From Desulfobacula toluolica Tol2 (lineage in GTDB: Bacteria > Desulfobacterota > Desulfobacteria > Desulfobacterales > Desulfobacteraceae): a stretch of DNA of 64,000 nt. The stretch's first letter is position 1. The number at the start of each line of letters is the position of its first letter. The notes beneath the pieces are model-generated. The model was not told where the DNA came from. It did not search any database and was given only the letters and a program-made list of their open reading frames with translations. The position numbers were made by a program, and so were the translations under genes. The stretch covers positions 2,182,578 to 2,246,577 of the forward strand of contig NC_018645.1 of NCBI RefSeq assembly GCF_000307105.1, written 5' to 3'. Positions 47,291 through 54,606 of the stretch are shown piece by piece.

Positions 47291-47294
47291 CAAA
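47263..47294 (+). repeat. 16-bp tandem duplication at the tmcB start
   Basis: CAAAGGAAATGATAAC (47263-47278) and CAAAGGAAATGACAAA (47279-47294) match at 14 of 16 places. The second copy gives an AAAGGA ribosome site 9 bases before ATG 47295. Confidence 0.75.
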
Positions 47295-48632
47295 ATGGAT
47301 GAGTCCAATATGGTGAATGAAAAAAATACGGATGAAGCAGTTGAGGCGGGACTGGCAAGGCTGACACCGGAAAAAATAAAAAGCACCATTAACCAGGTGC
47401 TTCAGGATGAGACAGGTCCTAAATTTAAAGCTTATGTTGAGACTTGCATGCATTGCGGTCTGTGTGCGGAAGCATGTGTCTATTTTCTTTCAAATGATCG
47501 TGATCCGACATACTCACCTGCAGGTAAGGTAAAACAGACCATTTGGGAAATGCTTAAAAAAAAAGGGGAGGTCTCAACGGATTTTCTCAGAAGGGCGGTT
47601 CATATTGCCCATACGGAATGCAATGTCTGTAAACGTTGTGCCATGTATTGTCCCTTTGGTATTGATATTGCCTATCTGATGCTGCTGGTCCGAAGAATTT
47701 GCCATAAACTTGAAATAACACCGTTATATATTCAAGATACGGTGAACAGCCATTCCGCCACCATGAACCAGATGTGGGTCAAGGAGGATGAATGGATTGA
47801 TACCCTTCAATGGCAGGAAGAGGATGCAAGAGAAGAGTTTGAAAACCTGAGAATCCCTTTGGATAAAGTGGGTTCTGATATCATGTATTCTGTTATCGCA
47901 CCTGAACCAAAATTCCAGGCAGGATTAATTTATCAGACCGCCACCATAATGCATGCCGCAGGCATTGACTGGACCATGCCTTCAAGTCCGGGTTGGGATA
48001 ATAGTAATATGGCCATGTATACAGGCGACAATGAAATTTCAGGCCGCATTGCCAGGGCATTTTATGAGACAGCCGCACGGTTGAAGGTAAAACGCATTGT
48101 CATGGGAGAGTGCGGACATGCATTCCGGTCAATTTATGATATGGGAAACCGTTGGATCGGCTGGTCTATGCCGCCCTTTGAGGTTGTTCATGCACTGGAA
48201 TTTTATCATGAATTGCTGACATCGGGCCGGATCATGATTGGTGAAAAATTTAAAAAGACCGTTACACTCCATGATCCCTGCAATGTTTCCAGGGGAAGGG
48301 GATTGCACGATATGGCAAGACAAGTGACAAACATGTTGTGTGAGTCTTTTATAGAGATGACTCCGAACCGGGAACATAATTATTGCTGCGGCGCAGGTGG
48401 AGGTGTGATCAATTGCGGCCCTCCCTACAAAGGGGAACGTATGGTGAACAACAGGGTAAAGGCTGAACAATTAAAGGCAACCGGTGCCGAGGTTTTAATC
48501 GCTCCCTGCCACAATTGCCACAGCGGACTTGAAGATATTGTTGAGCATTATGATCTGAACATGGAAGTCAAATTCCTGGGAGATATTATTTTTGAAACCA
48601 TGGAAAAGAAAATTTTTAAACCGGGAGATTAA
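47295..48632 (+). CDS. tmcB: Tmc complex HdrD-like Fe-S subunit
   Basis: TmcB is the cytoplasmic-side Fe-S protein of Tmc, related to HdrD of heterodisulfide reductase. The 445-residue protein has two [4Fe-4S] motifs (CMHCGLCAEAC, CNVCKRCAMYCP) and two CCG-type sets (GECGHAFRS; HDPCNVSRG, NYCCGAGGGV and CHNCHSG), which hold the special cluster. ATG 47295 is chosen for its AAAGGA spacing; an in-frame ATG at 47271 is possible but its ribosome site is too close. It is the Cys paralogue of the Sec protein at 29376-30698. Confidence 0.92.
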   Translation: MDESNMVNEKNTDEAVEAGLARLTPEKIKSTINQVLQDETGPKFKAYVETCMHCGLCAEACVYFLSNDRDPTYSPAGKVKQTIWEMLKKKGEVSTDFLRRAVHIAHTECNVCKRCAMYCPFGIDIAYLMLLVRRICHKLEITPLYIQDTVNSHSATMNQMWVKEDEWIDTLQWQEEDAREEFENLRIPLDKVGSDIMYSVIAPEPKFQAGLIYQTATIMHAAGIDWTMPSSPGWDNSNMAMYTGDNEISGRIARAFYETAARLKVKRIVMGECGHAFRSIYDMGNRWIGWSMPPFEVVHALEFYHELLTSGRIMIGEKFKKTVTLHDPCNVSRGRGLHDMARQVTNMLCESFIEMTPNREHNYCCGAGGGVINCGPPYKGERMVNNRVKAEQLKATGAEVLIAPCHNCHSGLEDIVEHYDLNMEVKFLGDIIFETMEKKIFKPGD

Positions 48633-48633
48633 G

Positions 48634-49035
48634 ATGAAACAGATAGTTGTTTTTATGGGTTTTATATTGTTTTTATTTGCGGCAGTTGTTTCGTTTTCCA
48701 ATGCTGAACCGGACTCAGTTGAAAAATCCCAATTGGAACGATTGGACAATTCAGTATTTAAAAATCCCCATAGGCCAGGTGCTGTATTTGAGCATGATGA
48801 TCATAATGATATGGCACAAATAGATGATTGTGCTGTTTGTCATCATGTGTATGACGGTAAAAAATTACTTGAGGATGAATCCAGCGAAGACAGTCAGTGT
48901 TCAGAATGTCATTCTCTGAAATCAGATGATGAAAATTCCGTTCCTTTGTTGCGTGCTTATCATAAACGGTGCAAGGACTGCCATTTTGAAGTAAATAAAG
49001 GTCCGGTACTTTGCGGTGAATGCCATATCAAATAG
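48634..49035 (+). CDS. tmcA: Tmc complex tetrahaem cytochrome c3 type II
   Basis: TmcA is the acidic periplasmic cytochrome c3 that receives electrons from hydrogenase-linked type I c3. The 133-residue precursor has a signal peptide (MKQIVVFMGFILFLFAAVV...NAEP) and four CxxCH motifs (CAVCH, CSECH, CKDCH, CGECH), with extra His in FEHDDHND for axial ligation. The ATG at 48634 starts 2 bases after the tmcB stop and has GGGAGAT upstream; the longer open frame inside tmcB is rejected. The mature chain is Asp/Glu-rich, as in known TmcA. Confidence 0.93.
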   Translation: MKQIVVFMGFILFLFAAVVSFSNAEPDSVEKSQLERLDNSVFKNPHRPGAVFEHDDHNDMAQIDDCAVCHHVYDGKKLLEDESSEDSQCSECHSLKSDDENSVPLLRAYHKRCKDCHFEVNKGPVLCGECHIK

Positions 49036-49049
49036 TCAGGAGGAACAGT

Positions 49050-49400
49050 ATGAGTAAAAAAATTATGATCGTGGATGATGATCCGGCCATAACAAAATAT
49101 CTGGAAACACTTTTTACTGACAATGGCTATGACACCTGTGTTGCAGTTGATGGTAAAAAAGCCCTGGATCTGTATAAAGCGCAAAGCCCTGATTTGATTA
49201 CGCTTGATCTTGAAATGCCCGAAGAATGGGGGCCCAGATTTTTTAGAAAAGTCAGTAAATCAAAGGGGTTTAATACCCCTGTCATTGTTATCAGCGGACT
49301 GTCAAGCACAAAATATTCGATTCCAAAGGCTGCCGCTTTTTTCGGCAAACCTTTTGATGCTCAGAAGCTGCTGGAGAAAGTGGCGGATCTGTTGACCTGA
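49050..49400 (+). CDS. Stand-alone receiver protein downstream of tmc
   Basis: The 116-residue protein is a single receiver domain with MIVDDDPAI, the phospho-Asp in LITLDLEMPEEWG and a Lys in FFGKPF; Ser takes the place of the usual Thr (VISGL). The CheY-like phospho-site is intact. AGGAGG precedes the ATG at 49050, 14 bases after tmcA, so it belongs to the tmc transcript. A comparable regulator is found near tmc in Desulfovibrio (from memory). Its partner kinase is not in the neighbourhood. Confidence 0.88.
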   Translation: MSKKIMIVDDDPAITKYLETLFTDNGYDTCVAVDGKKALDLYKAQSPDLITLDLEMPEEWGPRFFRKVSKSKGFNTPVIVISGLSSTKYSIPKAAAFFGKPFDAQKLLEKVADLLT

Positions 49401-49458
49401 GAGGCATATTTTAAGAGGTGTTTGTAAAAATGCAGTTTTTTGGTTTTTTGAGGTCGTT

Positions 49459-50406
49459 ATGTTTAAAAAGATAGTTTTTGCAACTGATGGGTCTCCTGTC
49501 TGTGAAGCAGCAGCAAAAATTGCTTTTGAACTTTCAGAAAAATATAATTCTGAGCTTATCTTGATATACGTTTATGAGGATGACTCAAAAGAAAGTTGCC
49601 TTTTTGTTCCGGATTCATTGACAATAAAAAGACTGCGGTTCAGACCTGATTATATTGCAGCAGTTCTGGAGGGAATGAAAAATACATATGGAGCTGTGGT
49701 TAAAAAAAACAAAGACTCCAAATATGAGTACCATGACAATAAAAAACCTGACCCTGATAATATTGAATATAAGGTGCTTGAAGGGGAACCTGCACAAGCA
49801 ATCCTTGATTTTGCCTTAAAAATCGAAGCGGATTGCATTATCATGGGTGCGCATGGCAGGGTAGATGATCCTGACGGGAAAGGATTCATAAAAACTGCCG
49901 GGAAAACTTTGAAAAAGGTAATAAAAGAGGCGTGCTGTCCTGTATTGAGTATTGCAAGGCCTTGTGAAACTTGTTTCTGGTACTTTAGCCGGATTGTTTT
50001 TGGAACCAATTTTTCAGAGGCTTCCATGGCGGCCTTTGAGTTTGCATATCAACTGGCGGATTATATCGGTTGCAAACTGCATATTTTTCATGCGCTTAAT
50101 CTTGATTCATCCGGAACACAAAATGTTCTTGGCCAAAAACAGATTGAAGATCAAATACAGGAAGCAAAAAACAGAATAGATCAAGAATATGTTTCTCAAA
50201 TGCATAATTTTGATAATTATGATATTGCTGTCTGGGAAGGCAGTCCTTATATCGAATTGTTGAAATTTTCAAGGGAAGCTCGCAGCGACCTTATCGTGAT
50301 GGGCCATAACAACATGTATAGTGATCCTGATGAGGTATCCTTCGGCCCTACAATTGAACAGGTGGTTCTCCGATCCGCCTGTCCCGTGATAAGCGTGAAC
50401 CGTTGA
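49459..50406 (+). CDS. Tandem universal stress protein (two Usp domains)
   Basis: The 315-residue protein has two Usp folds (about 1-155 and 173-315). The first starts KKIVFATDGSP and has IMGAHGR...KTLKKVI; the second starts RIVFGTNFSEAS and has VMGHNNMYSDPDEVSFGPTIEQVV, where the GxxG-9-G(S/T) ATP site is altered. Such proteins bind ATP or act as stress-response adapters. There is no membrane segment. The gene follows the receiver gene by 58 bases and could be the last in the tmc cluster. Confidence 0.9.
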   Translation: MFKKIVFATDGSPVCEAAAKIAFELSEKYNSELILIYVYEDDSKESCLFVPDSLTIKRLRFRPDYIAAVLEGMKNTYGAVVKKNKDSKYEYHDNKKPDPDNIEYKVLEGEPAQAILDFALKIEADCIIMGAHGRVDDPDGKGFIKTAGKTLKKVIKEACCPVLSIARPCETCFWYFSRIVFGTNFSEASMAAFEFAYQLADYIGCKLHIFHALNLDSSGTQNVLGQKQIEDQIQEAKNRIDQEYVSQMHNFDNYDIAVWEGSPYIELLKFSREARSDLIVMGHNNMYSDPDEVSFGPTIEQVVLRSACPVISVNR

Positions 50407-50433
50407 TGATTTTTCAAATATAAAGGTTTTTTT

Positions 50434-51132
50434 ATGTTTATTAAGCAGTTTAAGTATTCAACCGATAACCTTGGATACCTGGCATATTCAAGAAAAGAAG
50501 GGATTGCCATTGATGCAGGTAGTGTAGATGATATTCTGAGTTTTGCCGAAAAGAACAATATACATATCAAATATGTCACAAATACCCATTCTCATTATGA
50601 CCATACTCCGGGCAACCAGGCGTTGCTTGAAAAAACAAATGCTCAATTTATTGATTGCAGACAGATCAAATCAGATCAGGTTATAGCGCTTGACATGGAA
50701 AAAATAGAGGCGTATTACACCCCCGGTCACACTGATGACTCAATAACATTTGCAGCAGATGATTTTCTGGTCACTGGTGATACATTGTTTAACGGGACTA
50801 TTGGGAATTGTTTTTCAGGCGACCTTGAAGCGTTTTTTCAATCCCTGAAACGTTTGATTGCCTTGCCGGGAAATACCAAAATTTATGCTGGTCATGATTA
50901 TGTGATTGAAGCCATTAAAATGGCAAAAATAATTGAAAAAGATAACCCGCATTTTGAAGCATACATTCAAAAATATAATTCCGGGTTAATCGTATCAACT
51001 CTGGATGATGAATTAAGTGTGAATCCTTACATACGGTTTAACGCCCAAAGAATGATACACAATTTAAACAAACGCAACATGCCTGCCAATACCGAGTTTG
51101 ACAGATTTAAATCAATAATGGAAATTTATTGA
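50434..51132 (+). CDS. Metallo-beta-lactamase-fold hydrolase, glyoxalase II-like
   Basis: The 232-residue protein shows the two-metal site THSHYDHTPG (HxHxDH, about 52-57), TPGHTDDSI, GDTLFNGTIG and the last His in YAGHDYV, in the order of hydroxyacylglutathione hydrolases. Unlike glutathione-specific enzymes, the C-terminal substrate-binding part is different, so another thioester is possible. It lies 27 bases after the Usp gene with AAAGG upstream. Confidence 0.88.
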   Translation: MFIKQFKYSTDNLGYLAYSRKEGIAIDAGSVDDILSFAEKNNIHIKYVTNTHSHYDHTPGNQALLEKTNAQFIDCRQIKSDQVIALDMEKIEAYYTPGHTDDSITFAADDFLVTGDTLFNGTIGNCFSGDLEAFFQSLKRLIALPGNTKIYAGHDYVIEAIKMAKIIEKDNPHFEAYIQKYNSGLIVSTLDDELSVNPYIRFNAQRMIHNLNKRNMPANTEFDRFKSIMEIY

Positions 51133-51265
51133 TTTAGTTTTTCTTCTGGCTTTTTGCCCTTGTAATTCATTATTTAGGATTTACCTTAAGCGCAATTATT
51201 TTTTTATGCTCCAACAGTTTTGTGGAAAATATCAGATATTTTATTGATTACCGGAGACAGCATTA

Positions 51266-52102
51266 ATGCTTGATAAAAATAAAAAATTTATTGATGACTC
51301 CCGGAAGGAGAACTGTTTTGCCTTGGGCAGACAACTGACAATTGAGTATTATGAATGTTCAACAAAAGCTCTTTTAGATAAAACCCTGGTAGAAAAAGCT
51401 CTGTTAGATGCAGCTCAAAAAAGCGGTGCAACCGTTATTAATTCAATATTCCATAAATTCGAACCCCAGGGGATCAGCGGGGTCGTCGTGATAGCAGAGT
51501 CTCATTTTACAGTGCATGCGTGGCCGGAACATGATTATGCTGCGGTTGATATATTCACATGCGGAGATAATATTGATCTGGAAATAGCCATCAATTCCAT
51601 GAAAGATTCTTTTGAGTCTGAAAATGTTGTTATTTCTTCTGATCAAAACAGGGGAATTATTTCCAAAGCGTTTGAACAAAAAAAAGTGGGACAGATTGTT
51701 AAAAAATCAGAAATATATCCGATTTCCTGGAAAAAGGAATATGAGAGTAAAAATCCATGGGGTGTTTTAACGTCTGTGGATATTTATGACAGTGATCCGA
51801 ATATTATCAGTGATGCAAAAAGCATTAAACAATTTGTATATCAATTGTGTGATCTGATTGATATGAAGCGGTTTGGGGAATGCCAGGTTGTTCATTTCGG
51901 AGACGATGAAAAAGTTGAAGGGTTCAGCATGACGCAACTTATTGAAACGTCATTGATTTCAGGTCATTTTGCCAATCCATCAAACAGAATTTACCTGGAT
52001 GTATTCAGTTGTAAATTTTATGAACCCCGGGAAGTTGCTAACTTTGCAATGTCTTTTTTCAAAGGTGATCATTATAAGATCCAGATTGCTTTAAGACAAT
52101 AA
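51266..52102 (+). CDS. speD: S-adenosylmethionine decarboxylase proenzyme with a second SpeD-like domain
   Basis: SpeD makes decarboxylated S-adenosylmethionine, the aminopropyl donor for spermidine. The N-terminal part (about 1-130) has the self-cleavage Ser in AESHFTVHAWPEHDYAAVD, which yields the pyruvoyl group, and the catalytic Cys in DIFTCGD. The second half (about 150-278) repeats the fold, with SLISGHFANPSNRIYLDVFSC aligned to the cleavage region, but ETSLISGHF replaces the ESHFTVH motif, so it looks inactive. CGGAGAC ribosome site; speE follows. Confidence 0.92.
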   Translation: MLDKNKKFIDDSRKENCFALGRQLTIEYYECSTKALLDKTLVEKALLDAAQKSGATVINSIFHKFEPQGISGVVVIAESHFTVHAWPEHDYAAVDIFTCGDNIDLEIAINSMKDSFESENVVISSDQNRGIISKAFEQKKVGQIVKKSEIYPISWKKEYESKNPWGVLTSVDIYDSDPNIISDAKSIKQFVYQLCDLIDMKRFGECQVVHFGDDEKVEGFSMTQLIETSLISGHFANPSNRIYLDVFSCKFYEPREVANFAMSFFKGDHYKIQIALRQ

Positions 52103-52178
52103 TCCAATCAAATTCCAATTGTCTGCCAGTAGGTCTTTTTTCCAACAGCCGTCAATTGAGGTATGCGCGATAATAAAA

Positions 52179-53045
52179 ATGAAAAATTATAGTAAAATAA
52201 AAAACGGCTGGTTTTCGGAAATATGTCCCATGTGGCCCGGCATAGCTTTGTCTCTTGAGATCGAAGAGGTTTTGTACAGCAACAAGAGCAAATTTCAGCA
52301 GATTGACCTGTACCAAACCCGGAACCATGGTAAAATGCTTGTCCTGGATGGTATTATCCAGTTGACGCAGTCAGATGAATTTGCTTACCAGGAGATGCTG
52401 GCCCATGTGCCTTTGTTTGCCCACCCCAATCCTGAAAATGTTCTGGTCATTGGGGGCGGAGATGGGGGCGTTTTAAGGGAAATTGCCCGCCATGCCTGTG
52501 TGAAAATCATTGATTTTTGTGAAATTGATGAAGAGGTCATCAAGGTATCAAAAGAATTTTTGCCTGATATGGCCTGCGGGTTTGATGATCCAAGGGTCAG
52601 GGTTCATATTGGGGATGGAAACTCCTATCTCCGGGAACAAAAAAATAAATACGATGTGATTATTGTGGATTCTTCCGATCCCATTGGTCCGGGGGAGGCC
52701 TTGTTTGAAAGGCCATTTTACGAAAATTTAAAAGCCGCACTTCGTCAAAACGGAATCATTGCCACTCAGGGTGAATCTTTTTTTATGCACAAGGAGTGCG
52801 TTGCCAATCTTGTGAAGATTACAAAAGAGCTGTTTGAGGTTCAGGCATATTCCTATATACTTGTTCCAACATATCCGGGTGGTAATATAGGCGTCTGCCT
52901 GGGATCTTTAGGCCCTCAATTAAAAACTCCTTGCCGCACTATGTCTGATGCAATTCAAAAACAATTAAACTATTATACACCAAAAATCCATGAGGCTTCT
53001 TTTGTTCTGCCTTATTTTGCCCAAAAGATGTTTGAAACCTTATAA
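52179..53045 (+). CDS. speE: Spermidine synthase
   Basis: SpeE moves the aminopropyl group to putrescine. The 288-residue protein shows YQEMLAHVPLFAHPNPENVL, VIGGGDGGVLREIARH, CEIDEEVI, the catalytic Asp in IIVDSSDPIGPGE, and TYPGGNIG at the end. The ORF opens back to a TTG at 52119, but the ATG at 52179 gives the usual N-terminus; neither has a strong ribosome site. It follows speD directly, so the two probably share a transcript. Confidence 0.95.
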   Translation: MKNYSKIKNGWFSEICPMWPGIALSLEIEEVLYSNKSKFQQIDLYQTRNHGKMLVLDGIIQLTQSDEFAYQEMLAHVPLFAHPNPENVLVIGGGDGGVLREIARHACVKIIDFCEIDEEVIKVSKEFLPDMACGFDDPRVRVHIGDGNSYLREQKNKYDVIIVDSSDPIGPGEALFERPFYENLKAALRQNGIIATQGESFFMHKECVANLVKITKELFEVQAYSYILVPTYPGGNIGVCLGSLGPQLKTPCRTMSDAIQKQLNYYTPKIHEASFVLPYFAQKMFETL

Positions 53046-53120
53046 TAATGAAAGAGGATAGATTTGAAATTTTTAAGATTTGAAATTTGTCTCTTCCAAT
53101 TAATAAAAAATATTTGAAAA

Positions 53121-53549
53121 ATGCCAAATGGTTCCAAAACAGAATTTATCATAAAGACCATTAAATCCGCTTCAATGGATGATTTAATGGGTCTTTACAA
53201 GGATGCTGGGTGGTGGGATTCTTCTTTTGAAGAACATCCTGAATCCTTGCAGTCTATTGTAAAAGATTCAGCCCTTTTTGTGGGTGCTTTTGCGGGACAA
53301 AGACTTGTCGGAATGGGACGTGCCCTTTCTGATCTTGCAAGTGATGCTTATATTCAGGATGTCGCAGTTTTAAAGACATTCAGGGGCAAAGGGATTGGTG
53401 AAAAAATTGTTCAAACACTGGTAAAACGATTAAAGGAGAAAGGGGTTGACTGGATAGGACTTGTTGCCGAGCCGGGAACCTCTTCGTTTTACACAAAACT
53501 GGGATTTGAAACACTCAAAGATCATGTTCCGTTAAAATATAAGGATTGA
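53121..53549 (+). CDS. GNAT acetyltransferase
   Basis: The 142-residue protein is one GNAT domain with the acetyl-CoA site VLKTFRGKGIGEKIVQTLVKRLK (Q/RxxGxG/A) and the C-terminal SSFYTKLGFE motif. It resembles the small amine/amino acid N-acetyltransferases, and a polyamine link is possible because of speDE upstream, but the substrate cannot be told. It is separated from speE by 75 bases and from the next gene by 4 bases. Confidence 0.87.
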   Translation: MPNGSKTEFIIKTIKSASMDDLMGLYKDAGWWDSSFEEHPESLQSIVKDSALFVGAFAGQRLVGMGRALSDLASDAYIQDVAVLKTFRGKGIGEKIVQTLVKRLKEKGVDWIGLVAEPGTSSFYTKLGFETLKDHVPLKYKD

Positions 53550-53553
53550 TAAA

Positions 53554-54489
53554 ATGTGCAGGGCAGAAGCGGTTTTACAGGCTCCCCCAAAAAAAACAAG
53601 ACTTCCTGAGTTAAACCGATTTGATTTAAAAGACCGGGGGATGATTCAAACCTATATTGATACTTTCAAGCCCTTGTCCTGCGAGTATAATTTTTCAAAC
53701 CTTTTTGCCTGGCAGGATGCTTACCAGCTTACCTGGACCTTGTACCAGGAACGGCTTTTGATTTATGATAATGTTTCTCAATGTGGATTTATCCCTTTGG
53801 GAGAAGACTTTTGTCCTGAAGAACTTGTTGTCTTGTCGTTAAATTTAAAAGATATGGGTCTGACACCTGATTTTTATCTTGTCACACCGGATTATTTGAG
53901 AAGATTTCCATGGATTGAAAATTATTATGAGGTCAGAGAAGAGCGCGATTATTCAGAATACATCTATGATGTTAACAGCCTGTGTGAACTTACCGGGAAA
54001 AAACTGCACAAAAAAAGAAATTTGATATCACAGTTCAAGCGAGCCTATCCTGATTTTGAGGTTCATCCATTAAAAGGAGAGTATAAATCTAAAGCTCTGG
54101 AGCTGACAAAAGAATTGATGAGCCGCAGCAAACTGAACTCAAAAACCCTTGACCATGAGTTTTGTGCATTAAAAACATCATTTGATTATTTTGAAGATCT
54201 TGGTTTGGAAGGGCTTGCCATAACAATTGGAAGCCGGATGGTCGCATTTTCTGTTTTCAGCCGATTGAGCCGGTCCACCTATGACATTCAGTTTGAAAAA
54301 TCTGATATTGAATTTAAGGGGGTGTCCCAGGTTATCAATCATGAAACAGCACTCTATCTTAAAGATAAGTGTTTCTACCTTAACCGGGAGCAGGATCTTG
54401 GCATCAAGGGGCTTCGCCAGGCAAAACTGTCCTATCAGCCTTTAAAGCTGATCACCCTGTACAGCCTTGTTTTCTCCCCACTGAATTAA
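53554..54489 (+). CDS. DUF2156-domain protein (LPG synthase C-terminal-like)
   Basis: The 311-residue soluble protein matches DUF2156, the GNAT-like domain related to the C-terminal part of lysyl-phosphatidylglycerol synthases. KLHKKRNLISQFKRAYPDFEV in the middle and LEGLAITIGSRMVAFSVFSRL with NREQDLGIKGLRQAKLSYQP near the end are typical. No membrane part is present, so it is not a whole lipid flippase-synthase. Its substrate is unknown. The coupling with the GNAT gene (4 bases) suggests related work. Confidence 0.85.
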   Translation: MCRAEAVLQAPPKKTRLPELNRFDLKDRGMIQTYIDTFKPLSCEYNFSNLFAWQDAYQLTWTLYQERLLIYDNVSQCGFIPLGEDFCPEELVVLSLNLKDMGLTPDFYLVTPDYLRRFPWIENYYEVREERDYSEYIYDVNSLCELTGKKLHKKRNLISQFKRAYPDFEVHPLKGEYKSKALELTKELMSRSKLNSKTLDHEFCALKTSFDYFEDLGLEGLAITIGSRMVAFSVFSRLSRSTYDIQFEKSDIEFKGVSQVINHETALYLKDKCFYLNREQDLGIKGLRQAKLSYQPLKLITLYSLVFSPLN

Positions 54490-54606
54490 TCAAAACCTTG
54501 CTTTTAAAAAGCTCTTGTTTTATTGTTACCGAGTTGGAGTCCCAAGGAAAATTGCCAGTTCTGCACATGGCAGTTATTTTAATTTTTTCAGGCGGTGGAC
54601 TATTTT

